The position numbers and the translations under genes are program-made. Below the pieces are notes generated by a model. It was not told where the DNA came from, did not search any database, and was given only the letters and a program-made list of their open reading frames with translations. A stretch of DNA of 64,000 bases from Anagrus nilaparvatae. Its lineage: Eukaryota > Arthropoda > Insecta > Hymenoptera > Mymaridae. The DNA lies in the NCBI GenBank assembly GCA_022575985.1, contig JAKSXM010000132.1:17484001-17548000 (forward strand). The letters run 5' to 3'. Of the stretch, positions 12,069-24,349 are shown piece by piece (the stretch's first letter is position 1; every line of letters begins with the position of its first letter).

Positions 12069-13120
12069 AAAAAAAAAAAATATATAAATTGTTCCCAATT
12101 TGCGTAATGGCTTAGACAATTAATACCTTTATTCAAAAATATTTTTGATTCTTGATGTTAAAAAAAAAATAAATTTTTTAAAAACTGTTATCTTAATTTT
12201 TTTTTTTTATTTAATTTCCGTTTTGTTATTTGGTCACAATTGGCAATTTGTTTCATCAAAAAAATTCAAGAAAAAATAAATAATTAATAAATAATAGCTA
12301 AAACTTTTTATGTTTAACTATGGATACATAAATAATAGGTTGCATTGATTTACCTAGAAATTCTAATTAAGAAATTCTTTTTATGTAGAATTTTGCTGTT
12401 AATAACTAAAATTTTTTAAAAATATCTTTTAATATTTAAAGTATAAAAAAAAATAATTTATTTATTAGTAAGAGTCTTTCTTTGCCAAAACAGCAATGGT
12501 GGGCAGGTCGGGTCATCGGCTCGGCCTCAAAATTTTCCCATGTTTTTATAACATAAAGATAGGAAAATCCTGAAATTTTTAGCCTTCTAGGTCTTAAACA
12601 GCCCGAGTTATGGCCAATCAAACTCATTAGGCGGCTCTCGACTAGCGTTAGTGCTTTTCGGGAAAATGGTTAATAATCATAAATATAAGCTTGAAAAAAA
12701 ATTCTGAAAGAGTATATATGTTGGGAAACCTTCAGTAAATCCATTTCTGCCATTAGTTTTTCGGAAAAACCCCGGGAAATTCCGGAAAATGGGAAAATGC
12801 GTTTTAAGAAAAATCGCAATATCTCATTTGCCGCCATTTTTTTTTTTGAAAATTTTTTTTTGAAAATTTTTTTTTGAAAATTTTTTTCAACCGAAATCCC
12901 ATCGAAATGTATGAAAAAAAATTTTGATTTCGGCCATTAAGGTCGATTTTAGCCTGTTTTAGAATAATTTCACATTTTCAATACTTCTTTATTTAATTTT
13001 CCGCAAGGGGTTAAAATAATTGACTTTTTTGCTTTCTGAATCGAATAGCCAGGGAAAAAGTAGTCCTAAATAAAAAAAAAAATTACTATTTTCGATGAAA
13101 ATTAACCAAGTTATGGACAA
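12069..13120. repeat. Spacer with a less AT-rich repeat (12470-12960) and a TGAAAATTTTTTT tandem
   Basis: After the Harbinger end, 12069-12430 is plain AT-rich DNA. From ~12470 to 12960 the sequence is markedly less AT-rich (AGGTCGGGTCATCGGCTCGG, CGGAAAAACCCCGGGAAATT), characteristic of a dispersed repeat. It includes a small tandem of TTTTTTTGAAAAT at 12838-12885. Around 13040 a TCGAATAGCCAGGGAAAAA segment foreshadows the hairpin that follows. No gene is supported. Confidence 0.4.
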
Positions 13121-13580
13121 GTAAAGATACTGTCAAAAACTACCAATTTTATACTAATTCCAATTTTAGGCTCTAAAACGACATTATAACTTGAAAAATG
13201 CATAACTCGCTTAAATTTTATCGTAAAAAGAAAAGTTTTGGATTATTATCCAGTGTTTTTTCCTTGGCTATTCGTTTATCCAATAAAAAAATTAATTTTA
13301 TTGACAGAAATTTATTTTTTTTGTTAAAAAATGATAATAATCAAAAACAGTTTTTAACATGTTACCTTAGTTTTTTACAAAAAAAAAAACTTTTTTAGAA
13401 CTAAAATAATTTTTTTCTTGCATAAAAGAATAGCCAAGGAAAAAACACTCGATAATAATCCAAAACTTTTCTTTTTACGATAAAATTTAAGCGAGTTATG
13501 CATTTTTCAAGTTATAATGTCGTTTTAGAGCCTAAAATTGGAATTAGTATAAAATTGGTAGTTTTTGACAGTATCTTTAT
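13121..13580. repeat. Near-perfect 460-bp hairpin (153-bp arms)
   Basis: 13121-13273 and 13428-13580 are almost exact reverse complements (outer GTAAAGATAC, inner TCCTTGGCTATTC), with a ~154-bp T-rich spacer. The high identity implies recent origin or gene conversion between arms. The frame at 13198-13398 covers arm plus spacer and is not a gene. The right arm abuts non-LTR retrotransposon coding sequence, so the hairpin may be part of, or inserted next to, that element. Confidence 0.75.
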
Positions 13581-13584
13581 GACG

Positions 13585-13770
13585 TGGCCATAACCTTGAA
13601 GGTTAGAAGGAAGGAAGTAGCCCAGCAGAAGCTTAATCAAGTCATGAGACAGATCAATCTCTGGATGGGCGAGCACGGGCTTTCCAAAAGCGGAGATCGT
13701 ACTGCTGACCCGTCGAAGGGTTCCCACCATATTTGACATAAACGTCGACGATGGCGGAATATTAAGTTTT
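13585..13770 (+). pseudogene. Fragment of a non-LTR retrotransposon reverse transcriptase (jockey/R1-like)
   Basis: The plus strand reads AQQKLNQVMRQINLWMGEHG, then after a one-base frame change AEIVLLTRRRVPTIFDINVD. In jockey/R1-clade reverse transcriptases the segment after the catalytic domain reads W-M-x-x-H-G-L followed by K-T-E-x-V-L-L-T-x-R-R; the match in order and spacing is clear. Only about 60 codons survive. The minus-strand frame at 13512-13739 is its shadow. Confidence 0.65.
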
Positions 13771-13849
13771 TATGAATTTCACTGTTGGGAAAATCTATTG
13801 TGACCCAATTGACCCAAAGTAATGCAAAAGTGAATAATAAAAAAGTGAA

Positions 13850-15400
13850 AAATGTACAAAAAAGTAGAGGTAATTGACAATACTGATGTCAATAATGAAA
13901 ATAATTTACCAACTACTGTGGAAATTCAGAATAATTTAAACAAAATGACAATTCCAGTTTTTTTAACGAAGGGAGTTATTCTGATTCTTGGGAAGATACT
14001 AATTCTGATTCTATTTAAGTGAAGAATCCGACTACCATTTACATCAAAATAAATAATCTGAAAGTGACCCTGACTTTAATCAAGAAAAAGCAGATATAAG
14101 AAAATGGGCAGTCAATTACAGTATTTCTAACTATTAAATGGCTGCATTAATGCAAATATTAAGAAGAAGAGTGTTGAAAAAATTGCATTAAAGATTTACA
14201 ATTCTTTTACTAGGTTGCAAAACATAAAATTAAAAAAATGAAAGATAATGATAAAACTAAAGTTAATTTGTATTTTGTTTTTTTTTTTTTTTAATACAAT
14301 TTTAAATAAATCCTGAATATCAGAAAGATTGTAATGATGTTCAATTACTAGTCAATATAGATGGATTCAATCAACCTTTTTTAGCTTTTAAATCAAGTAA
14401 AATGACTACATGGCCAATTCTTTGTTAAATTTACCATCCTCAGAACATTTATAACCCTTTGGCAGCAGCTTTTTGTTCTGTTCAAGATTGTAATGTATTA
14501 CAAACGATGGCTTTAAAATAAGTTTTGAGAATTATAGTGTAAATATAAAATATTTTGGGAATGTGATACACCTGCAAGGTCGTACATAAAACGTATAAAT
14601 CCACATATTTTCAGTATTTCTTGTGAAATGTGTGATGTTAAAGGTAAAAAAGTAAATGGTGTAATGTGTTTTAAAATAGATGATACAACGATTTTACGAA
14701 CTGATAATACTTTTTGATGATTTGAGAAATCCGATTATCATAAGGGGGTGTCCCCTATAATTGTCATTAAATATCATCAGTTTCTAAGCAGGACATCGCT
14801 CGAAGGACTCAAATGATACGCAAAGATATACCAGATGATTTTTCTATGATATTGTCAACAATGGATATAGAGCTTTTCAAAGCTATTGAGTTTGAGCTTC
14901 TTCAAAAAGTTTTGGATCTATTGTTTTAAAAAAAATTGCTGATGATAATTTATACAAGCATTTTTTACATTTGTATGTCACGTGTAGGATGTTGTCGTAT
15001 AAGAACGCATAACTATACAACGATTATGCAACACATTATTTAATGATTTACGAATAATCGAGTATTATACGGCGAAGGATTCGCTTTAATCAATATTCAC
15101 AATTTTTCGCATATTTGTGACGATGTTGATAAATGTAGTTTACGTGAATTAAAAAGCTTATGATATTGAATCGTATCTAGGTAATGATGTGAAAAAATGT
15201 TTAAGAACGGCTTACAGACCGGTTGCTCAATATTGTCGTAGAATTTACGGGAAAAAAACATATTGCTATAATAAGGCGGAAATCAGCAAAAACTTAGAAA
15301 TAATTGATTCAGACAAAGAAGAAAGAAAAATTTACAAGCTAAAATACAAGAATTATATTGTATGTGTCAATATCCAAATTATACCGTACTTTTGAAAAAT
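13850..15400 (+). pseudogene. Decayed transposase-derived gene of an insect CACTA/EnSpm-like family
   Basis: Frames shift repeatedly, but in order one reads IRKWAVNYSISN followed by an AALMQILRRR helix, then VNIDGF...FKSSKMTTWPIL, then INPHIFSISCEMCDVKGKK with VMCFKIDDTTILRTDNTF, and at the 3' end KKCLRTAYRPVAQYCRRIY. This order (L-R-x-W-A helix, a vNIDGlpl segment, a Cys-containing segment before F-x-LRTD-x-F, and a closing K-x-LR-x-pxxPxxQ-x-xRR) is one I associate with long transposase-like insect proteins whose superfamily is usually given as EnSpm/CACTA-like. The superfamily is uncertain. Stops and frameshifts throughout make this a relic. Confidence 0.45.
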
Positions 15401-18400
15401 AAAAGTATTTTTTTAATAGAAAAAATTTTTGACAACGATAAAAATCAAATTTTTTGAAAAACTAAAAACTTTATTAAAGACAAACCAGTATTTAAAGGTG
15501 CTATACATTCTACTTAATTAAATTTAATTGAAGTGAGAAGCAGCCCACGAGTAGAAATTGTAATTTATAGTTTATCAGATATATTTGCAAAAATTATACG
15601 ACTGAATGTAAATTTTTCTGCAAAAAAATAATAGAATTTTCGTTATAACATTACTGCATTAAGTTTATATTAATAAATGTTTTGTAGCAATAAATTTTTC
15701 CAAATAAATAAGTTAAATGATCTAATTGTTTTCAGAGTTCAGCTGAAGAATTATTTACATTTATTTTGTCAAGATACTTATAGGTTTTATCAGCTGAATA
15801 TTTAAATTAACGAAATTAATATGATTTAGTTTCTAGAGAAGCCTGCTATGATTAATTGTTTTCCATCAATTTAGACCATTAAAAATTTTTTTTTTTTAAA
15901 TAAAAAAACCTATACTATTAAAGATTTTAAAATTTAAATAATTTCCTTTTAAATTTAATAAGCACCTTTTAAGCAATAATTTACGCCTTTTCAGATTACC
16001 ACAATATCCTTTAACACGTAGAAATTGTATAAAAAAATTTTATGCACATAAAAAAATTATTCTCATCCGCTATCATCTAAATCTTATTCTTTATATCAGA
16101 TTGCGTGCATTTTATATTTTAACTACCTATAATAACCTTATGTCATTTATAAACAGTAAAAGCAGATGTTTAAAAAAATTTTGGTAAAATAAAAAAAACT
16201 ATTATCCAGCTCAAAAGAATATTTATTTATTTATAATTTACATATATAATCATAATTTAGTGGCACTAAATTTTGGTATCTTCACGTAAAAGAAATGTTA
16301 AATTAAAAAAAAACACGCAATCTTTAGTGTTATTTCCATTTTATATTATATTATATGAGTGTGTATAAAATAGTAGCTGTGATAATCAGTGTGAGGAAAG
16401 AAGCTTTTTGGGCTTTTTTGAAATTTTAACAGCTATACACACGTATATATATGTGTGTATAATGACAATGGATAAATTCATGTATAAGGCACATTATAGA
16501 GCCATTAACTGGTCGGTGGCTTGTTGTGGTTGTCCTCGGCTCTTTTTTCATTCTATCTTCTTTTAATGACGACTTTATGTCGGCAAAAATTTTTTTCTTA
16601 TAAACTGGACTGTTTATATAAGTATATACCTATATATGTGTAACACATAATATGTAGAAACATACGTAAGAAAATATTTCATATTGGAGAGTCTGGACCT
16701 TTTGAGCATTTTTGTTATACAATTTATTTGATTTTGCGTTTCAACTTAAAGTTTCTTTTGCTTTAACGTTCTTTCTAACTTTATTCTTTGGTGATACCTA
16801 ATTATTCTGCACTCTTTTAAGTATAACTCTATCTTTGTTTTTTTTTTTTTTGTGATAAAAGGTTTACTTATAAGCATGTAAGATAAATAAAATAAAATAT
16901 ATAGAAAAAGATATGAAAAGAACAAACTCAAGCTGTGTATCTTAACAACCTGAGGCGAGAATTTTGTTCTTCTTTTGGCTTTCTATATACATAAAGATAT
17001 TTTATATGAATATATTTTAAACTTCAGCAGTTAAGAAATAATAATGGTCTTCTTTTCTTTTTCTTCGATGATCTATACATTAAATGAGTTGAAAAGATGA
17101 AATGATTTTGATGACAATCTGATAAATGACTAAATGAATAATTATGTATTTACTTAGTAATTATTCAAACTTATAACATTTTTTATATTCAAATATTTTT
17201 ATTTTTTTTTTTCTTATTCTTTTTTGAACTTTAAAAAATATGCAAAAAATTTATGAATACAAATAAATCAAATTTTTTTTTTGTTATCAGTTAAAAAAAA
17301 AATCTTTTTATCGTGGAAGAAAAGATACAATTACTATGGAACTTACAGGAAATTTTGATAGAAATAAGCAAAAAAATTCTGGAAAGAGGGGGGGGTCATC
17401 TTTTTGGGGAGCTGATTTTCTTCTAACTTTCAGAAAAGGTTGTGGTAGTCAAAAAAACACCTCCAATTCTCTCAGTATACCTGAACGGGCCTCCTGGGAC
17501 TAGAAATTAGACCCCCTAGCAGGGTTTTATGCTGTAAAGGATTTTTTAGGCTATATTCTGAATGACGCAGATAGCTTGTAAATAAACCACGTACCTTTCA
17601 GTTTGTCTCATTTTTTTTTGGTTAAGTGTCAACCATAAGAATGGAATTTTATATTAAGAAGTAAATTAAAAACAAAGTCGATTCTTAACGTCCTTTTCAG
17701 CTACAGGAAAGGAGGAGGGAACTAGAGGTCTAAGACCAATACGATTTTTTTTATTTTTTTGATACTTTAAAATATGACACAATTAGTTTTGCCAAATGGA
17801 TATGAGTGCAACTTTACCTATCTTATATGGCCAAGCTCTTTTGGCAGAAAAATAAATATAAAAAAAGATAAATATATACTTACTCAAAAAATATAATAAT
17901 AAAATAAAAAGTAGTAAAAAATGTACGTTCTACATTATAACTTTTTTAACAAACTATTTGTGTATCTCTTGTAATACCAATTAAATTTTGTACATAAATT
18001 TATAAATTTAAAATCATATATTAATCAAAGTAATTCATTTAGAAGTAAGTATACTATTAAATGACTAGAAGATGTAAATCTTATAACAGAATCTTAGTAA
18101 ATTTATTTTTCGCATTATTTTACACATGCATTTTATACACATGTTTATGTATGCAATTTTTATCTTCTGGCGGCGATTTTACGTGTGATTTACGTTCCTT
18201 TCATGTAATACAGCAACTATAATATGCATACCTTTTATATATTTTATAGGAGCAAAAGAGTATAATATCCTAAAACTAAAAAATATAATGTATTAATATA
18301 GTAACTACACAACAGCAGCAGCTGCTGGTGCGTATAATATTGTTGGTGCATCAATTTTTTTTTTCTTACTTATTTTTTCATCTTATTTTCTTCTCTTTAT

Positions 18401-19780
18401 ATGCATCGTCGCCATCATCGTTACTTATTTACTTGCTTGTTCCTCTAATTTCTTCATCTATACCAAGGCTTTTAAAAAGGAATAAAAAAAATACAAAAAA
18501 AGGTAAAAGTGCTTGGACTCTCGCGGCAAAAGGTGAGTAGTATTAATAATTCCCGTCGGCGTTCCACGAAAAATCCGCCCATAAATTTTGCTGTAGTGCT
18601 GACTTTTACCATTTTTTCTCTCTTTAATTTGGCTCTTAGTTGCGCTTAAAATCTTCTCGTGCGAAAATACGCGTAACAATAACTATTTGCGTAAACAATA
18701 TTGTAAAAATATATTGTCTATGAATTATATTATACTGAAATATAATAAGATTTCAAATAGTTATTTCAAATAGTTAATTTTATAACTAATTTCTTGTTTT
18801 TTGAAAAATATTTTTTACAACAAATTACTGAATTTTGACAAACAAATTCCTGCAAAAAAATTTTAGGGGTTATATAGTAAACCTCTTTGGGGGCACGCCC
18901 CCTCCCTCCAGTCGCCCTGGTGAACAAATTAAAACCAACCTATGTAGATATTAATACTTGATTCTTATCATCGCCAAGGACTTACAGCTAAAGCGCTATA
19001 ATAAAGAAGCTGTCCTGATCTCCATAATATACAATATTTTAAGTCACCTGAGTGACTATAATGAAACCAGGCCAAAATTTAAGAGATTGTTTTTTTTCAA
19101 CTCAATGGTCGATGTGATAAGTTCAGCATACGCGCTATACGGTGGATTTGAGTATTTTAAATAAAATAGATGTAATATTATTTTATATTAGAAATTAAGA
19201 TTTGAATAAATTTTGAGGCTTTAGAAGAATGTACAATCACGTTAATTAAGACTCCTATAAGTAAAAAAGATAAATTGATCGTTTCATGGACAATCATAAA
19301 TTATGGAACCAATTCTTATTTGATAGCAAAATATATTTTTCTGGAATGCACAAAATCAGAAAAAAATTCAAAGACCAAAAAGAAATTGTTTCAAAAATTT
19401 TGTTTCATAGGAATGTAGGATAAAATTGAGGTCATTTTCTTGTCCAGTCAGAAAAAAGCATATTTTTTGGATGTACTATGGCAAGATTTTTTTTCAAGAA
19501 AAGTCGGAAAATGGAAATAACTAAAAGGAAACTTTGTATATAAATATAAAACAATAACCATTATTAAAACTGATAAAATTGCAAAAATTTTTGAATTGGT
19601 GAAATTTTATTTTTTTTATTTTTAAGCAAATTGTTTCTTTTTTTTACAGCATTAAAGAAAACTTGAAAATTGGCATGTTGTAATATTTTTACATGTTGAA
19701 CCCAGTACAATCGGTTTTTTTAAGATCCCAGACTTTTACCTATCACTATGGTCACTCAGAATTTCTCATGTATAAGAATT
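15401..19780. other. Long gene-poor stretch; only repeats and isolated splice-like sites
   Basis: No coding gene is supported. A less AT-rich repeat with G-runs sits at ~17340-17740. A patch at 18480-18680 contains AAAAGGTGAGTAG, a good splice donor at about 18531, beside CpG-containing sequence, which would fit a non-coding exon of an unseen plus-strand gene but has no further support. The frame 18958-19164 has no recognisable homologue and lies next to a C/G-rich repeat at ~18890. The rest is AT-rich. Confidence 0.35.
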
Positions 19781-19784
19781 TACT

Positions 19785-20550
19785 TGAAATGATGATTCTA
19801 TTCAAATCGATTTATGTATTATTACTCATAGTTTTATAATTATATTCACATAAAATTATAAATAATAACTTTATCATTTTTATAATCTTTTACAATTACA
19901 TCGATTTTTTCTAATTGTTAAGAAGTAAAGCTTAACTTACAGTTCAAAAAAGAAAAACAAGGTCCGAATAATTTTAATAGTGTTAAAAAAGCTTATGCTA
20001 TTTTGTAATTGCTTAATAACAATATTATACGAGTGTTAGAAACTCAATTACAAATTGATAATAATTATCATAAAATATTAAAACTAATTTTTTTGAAAAG
20101 AGAGTTCAATACATTTTGAACAGCAAATCACACCAAATTATTATGGATCAGTGATTAGCCTTTGTTTATACCAATAGACCTTCTGGACCTAGAAACGTAG
20201 GGCTCAATGATATTATATAGATTTTTTGGCAATTTTCAATACAACACTGTTTCTTATCCTATCAACTCCCTGCTGGTCTCATTTTTTTTTTCATTTGTGT
20301 TTTTAACACTCATAGCATAAGCTCTTTTTAATACTGTTAAAATTTTTCAGACCTTGTTTTTCCGTTATTCAAACTTTAAGTTGCATATAAAAGTAATATT
20401 ACTTCTCAATAATTAGAAAAATCGATGTAATTGTAAAAGATTAAAAAAATGATAAAGTTATTATTTATAATTTTATGCATATTATAATTATTAAACTATG
20501 AGTAATAATATAAATCGATTTAAATAGAATAATTATCACCTCAAGTAAAT
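19785..20550. repeat. Foldback element with ~220-250-bp arms
   Basis: 19785-20000 and 20295-20550 are inverted copies with indels: both contain ATAAATCGATT-type ends, a TTTTACAATTACATCGATTT block, and an inner AGGTCTGAA/TTCGGACCT-like segment beside a GCATAAGC motif. The ~295-bp middle carries no gene. Divergence between arms is clearly higher than in the hairpin at 13121-13580, so this is older. Confidence 0.6.
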
Positions 20551-21019
20551 TATTAGGCTATACATATAATTTACCATAGTTTCTATTTGAAAGTAAGGTT
20601 GATAGACTTTAAAATTGAACTTTTATAATAAATTAATAAATAATACATTTTTTTGCTTCTGGATTATTATTACATACGTTTTTGCAACGACTGGATGTAT
20701 ATGTTTAGTGTAAAAAATATTTTTCTGTGAGTAAAAAATAAAATATTTTTATTATATAAATAAGACAATCTTTTGTAAAATTTTTATTAGAAATCGGATA
20801 ATAACCCAACAAAAAAATGCACTCAATATTACAACTAGTTAATAGTTATATTACTACAAAGATTGTCCCCGGAATTCGTTCCTTTTTAAAAGTTCTGTAA
20901 GTTTGGATCTAAAAAACATTATCTTATCTATAAGGTCTTATCATAAAAATCTCAAAAATTGTAGATTACGGTATTTTTTTGTTTTCTAATATCATGATAA
21001 TTATATTTACTTATTGAAC

Positions 21020-21131
21020 CAGCTTCGTATCACCGTAGTATAAACTCTATATTTTCTTTCGAAAATTAAGCAAAGTTGAGCGTGGTTAGTGCCCAAATGC
21101 CGACCATCCCGTATGTCCGTGCACAGTTTTT
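21020..21131 (+). ncRNA. 5S-rRNA-like sequence (pseudogene or head of a 5S-derived SINE)
   Basis: 21058-21126 aligns by eye with the 3' two-thirds of eukaryotic 5S rRNA: GAAAATTAAGCAAAGTTGAG followed by CGTGGTTAGT, then ATGCCGACCATCCCGTATG and GTGC, matching the internal-control-region order AAATTAAGCA, GGTTAGT, GATGGGTGACC, GTGCTGT. The expected 5' part (21020-21057) is poorly preserved. A T-run follows at 21127-21131, as in a pol III terminator. Several changes in the C box argue against a working gene. It may be an old 5S pseudogene or a SINE3-type head. Confidence 0.5.
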
Positions 21132-22378
21132 ACTGAATATGACCTGCAGGATCGAGTTTTCGAGATAACTTTTTAAAATAAAAATCTAACACTATGTAGA
21201 AAACTTGTATTTGGGCTGTTCCTGGAATAGGCCTTGGGTTTTCTGCAGTTTTCCTGTGTCACGGACACTGTTAATGAAGAATTAATTAATAATTGCTTAT
21301 TGGTTGACGGTGTCTGGATGAATAAGAGTTCAGTTTAAAATCCTAAAGTCAGCTGCTTCGCTCTGTACAGATCTGAAAAATGAAAATACAGATCTGCGCA
21401 GATCAAAGATTTTTCGCATTGGGTGAATATAAGAAATGAAGATATATGGAACTTAGTGCTTTAAAAAACATTCAAACAAAATATAATTGTCATGATTATA
21501 TTATATCGTCAGGGTACTAACCGACTACTAACCTGTAGTTATATTCAGTACATTTGTTTTAATTTGAATATCTGATATTGCTGATTCTACTAAATTTTGG
21601 ATTTTTTTTGTAAATAAAGAAATATCAAAATTTTAATAAAAGCACTATTTTTATAAATGCAATATTTTTATAAACGCACTACTAGATAATAATCTCTTTT
21701 TCCTCATAAAACAACTAAAAGTAACATTTTAACCTATTTATTTATTTTCAATGGGAATATTTTTTAAACTCAATTAATACTACAGGTAATAACTTCAAAA
21801 ATAAGTAGCTTATTGCGATCGATCACGTTTTGCCTATACTTTTCTATAATTATAATCATTCTATGATAAAAAGTTCATTGCATTTTTGATTTATGGACTT
21901 AGAATTATTTGAATGCGAGGACTGAATTAAACTTATATGGACTTAAAATAATTTGATAAAGTTAAAACTGACATAGGTCAACATACCCCATGCTCGTTGG
22001 TTATGTTTTATATTAGTATGGAAAAAATGCTATCGATCGGTTTATTAAAATAATCAAAAATCCAGTATTATCAGCTGTACTATAAGTGGTATATTCGAAT
22101 ATTCTTGCATTTACAACGTATGAAATTTAATGGCAGGAAATACATTGCCTTATTTTATAATTAAATCAGTCATTAAATTAGCTGGAAAAAAGACTACATC
22201 TCAATAAAATTAATAATATTTCATTGACATTTCGGAAGTTTCATCTTCTGAAATCCACTGTCCGAAAGAGCGCTAAAAAATCAAAATTTACGGAGAATCA
22301 GTTTTATGCAAAAAAATTTATCCTAATTATGATATAATAAGTATCATATTTTTTCAGATTCAAAAACTAAATTGAAAA
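21132..22378. other. AT-rich upstream region of the ionotropic receptor
   Basis: No gene. A fragment near 21975-22005 (CCCCATGCTCGTTGGTTATG) matches one end of the repeat family seen at 24.35, 30.7, 51.8, 58.8, 60.4 and 62.5 kb. A T-rich tract ending in TTTTTTCAG at ~22350-22358, just ahead of the receptor start codon, could be the acceptor of a 5' UTR intron. Confidence 0.4.
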
Positions 22379-24202
22379 ATGAAGATTCTTCATCTGTCAA
22401 GTTTCAGTTTTTTCTTGCATGTAATAAATTCTATTAATATTGATAGCTTAATATTAACACTTTTGAATGAAGTTCAACCAAATCGAGTGACTGTATTTAC
22501 AGATTTTTACAATAACAATACAATCGAATATTGTAATTTTAAGACAATTTTTAAACATCTCTTTGAAAAAGTTCCAATTGCAATTATTAACTTAAATAAT
22601 CCATCTTCGCTATTAAAATTTTCACCTGGTTTTATTGGATATAATAAAAATATAACTGCTCCTTTACACATCATTATCATTAGTGATAATAAAGAAGATG
22701 AATTAATTTTTAAATTTAAAACTGCAATAGAATTAATAAGTCAGTCATTATTTTATTTAACTACAACAAAAATTGTTTTCATTATTAATGACTACGGATT
22801 TAAATCAATAGAATTAGTTGATAAAATTTTTTGTATTTCAAATAATGAAAATTTAATTGATTTAGTAATTTTACTATGCAGTTCTGAAAATTTGTCTGTT
22901 ATTTACCACAGTTCTTTTCAGAATACGTCAATATCTAAAACATTTAATAAAACTGATTTGATACTTTTTCCAAATCAATTAGATACACTTAATGCTTATC
23001 AAATGAAAATCGGAGTAGAAATTAATAGATGGCCTTTACTTTTCGATAATTATACAGAAAATTATGCTTCTGAATTTGATTTGTACATGCTAATACATTT
23101 AAAAAAATTTTATAAATATTTTGAAAATTCGGTAAACGTAACATCAATATATTTACCAATATTATTTGATGATATTGTTTCAAACATAATTACAAAATAT
23201 AAATTAGATTTTGATTTGTGTAAAGTATTTTACATATTGAGAGGAAATTTAAATTCAATTTACAATATAAAACCAATAAAACAGATATTTGTTGTTCCTG
23301 TTGAAGAGAAAATGACCATTGAATTGTCTTATAATATGTTTTTTGCTTTTTTGACAATTACCGGAATAATATTAATAATATTTATCAGTTCTTACATTTT
23401 TAAATTTGACGGTAAACATGATTGGTCTGTACTGAATATTTACCAAGTTTTATTGAGCATGAATGTAAATATGTTATCTCAAAGGAGTATTAGGACAAAC
23501 ATAATATATTTGGTTCTAATTTTAGTCTCGTTATTTTATATGTCTGATATTACTACTTACTTAACGAACATAAAATATGGAAGTGAAGAAGTAGAAGTTA
23601 TTAAATCTTTTGATGATATTATTAAAAAAAATGTTTCTGTAGTGCATAATTTTGGTGTTGGGTCAACAATGCACGTGAGAAATACTTTAATTGGTGAACC
23701 TTTAAGAGTTGCTAAAATTGTTCAAGATGTTTCTAACTTTAAGCCGTTTTCTTATAATAAAATATTTTGGATGCGACACGATGATGCTGAAAAATTTTTA
23801 TTCAAGAAGAATTACATATTGGATGGAATAAAACATAAAATAAGTGATTTATTGTTTTTTCAAGCGGAATTGGTATTAATGTTACAAAAAAATTCTCCAT
23901 TTAGAAATAAATTTGCTAAGATTTACAATAAAATTAATGAAGTAGGTTTGGATGCAAGATGGAAATCGGAATATGATCGTAAAAATAAAATTATGAAAAG
24001 GACACAAAATTTTGAAATACATGAAACTGAAAATGCATTATCCTTGATACTTATCTTAATAATGGTTGCAGGAGTAATTTTTTCACTGATTGTATTTACC
24101 TTTGAGTATAATTGGCAATACTGTTCACCAAAATTAAAACAAAAAAATAAGTTTGATTTTTTATTCAGAAATAAAGCACAAGTGCGTTCTCAAAAAAAGT
24201 AA
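22379..24202 (+). CDS. Divergent ionotropic receptor (chemosensory iGluR-like channel), single exon
   Basis: 607 residues, intact. Seen: a short hydrophobic start (residues 1-20, likely signal peptide), a ~300-residue extracellular region with many N-x-S/T sites, TM1 ~319-341, an amphipathic pore segment with HDWSVLNIYQVLLSMNVNM at ~347-365, TM2 ~374-396 (IIYLVLILVSLFYM, then SDITTYLTN, which recalls the SYxxxL after the iGluR M3), an extracellular S2-like lobe ~400-550, and TM3 ~553-575 before a basic tail. This is the layout of insect ionotropic receptors, which act in sensory neuron dendrites as odour, taste or temperature channels with co-receptors. The iGluR ligand-binding Arg/Thr/Asp residues are not evident, as usual in divergent IRs. 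A one-exon structure is typical of species-specific IR expansions. The specific ligand or orthologue cannot be told. Confidence 0.85.
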   Translation: MKILHLSSFSFFLHVINSINIDSLILTLLNEVQPNRVTVFTDFYNNNTIEYCNFKTIFKHLFEKVPIAIINLNNPSSLLKFSPGFIGYNKNITAPLHIIIISDNKEDELIFKFKTAIELISQSLFYLTTTKIVFIINDYGFKSIELVDKIFCISNNENLIDLVILLCSSENLSVIYHSSFQNTSISKTFNKTDLILFPNQLDTLNAYQMKIGVEINRWPLLFDNYTENYASEFDLYMLIHLKKFYKYFENSVNVTSIYLPILFDDIVSNIITKYKLDFDLCKVFYILRGNLNSIYNIKPIKQIFVVPVEEKMTIELSYNMFFAFLTITGIILIIFISSYIFKFDGKHDWSVLNIYQVLLSMNVNMLSQRSIRTNIIYLVLILVSLFYMSDITTYLTNIKYGSEEVEVIKSFDDIIKKNVSVVHNFGVGSTMHVRNTLIGEPLRVAKIVQDVSNFKPFSYNKIFWMRHDDAEKFLFKKNYILDGIKHKISDLLFFQAELVLMLQKNSPFRNKFAKIYNKINEVGLDARWKSEYDRKNKIMKRTQNFEIHETENALSLILILIMVAGVIFSLIVFTFEYNWQYCSPKLKQKNKFDFLFRNKAQVRSQKK

Positions 24203-24349
24203 GAAAAAGCAATATTATAGTTTAGAAGCAAGCACCAAAAAAAATTTGTTTTGAATTAAAATTTTGCTATCTTTTTAGCTTGACCAAAGTATCTGATATG
24301 TTCAACTGCAATATTATGCATAGACTGAAAGAAATCCTGGTTGTGGCAG

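Noticed and set aside
18480..18680. Candidate exon with donor AAAAGGTGAGTAG
   Set aside because: No coding frame, matching acceptor or second exon could be linked to it; kept only as a remark.
18958..19164. 68-codon frame after a GC-rich repeat
   Set aside because: No recognisable motif, no promoter or splice context; length is within chance for this composition.
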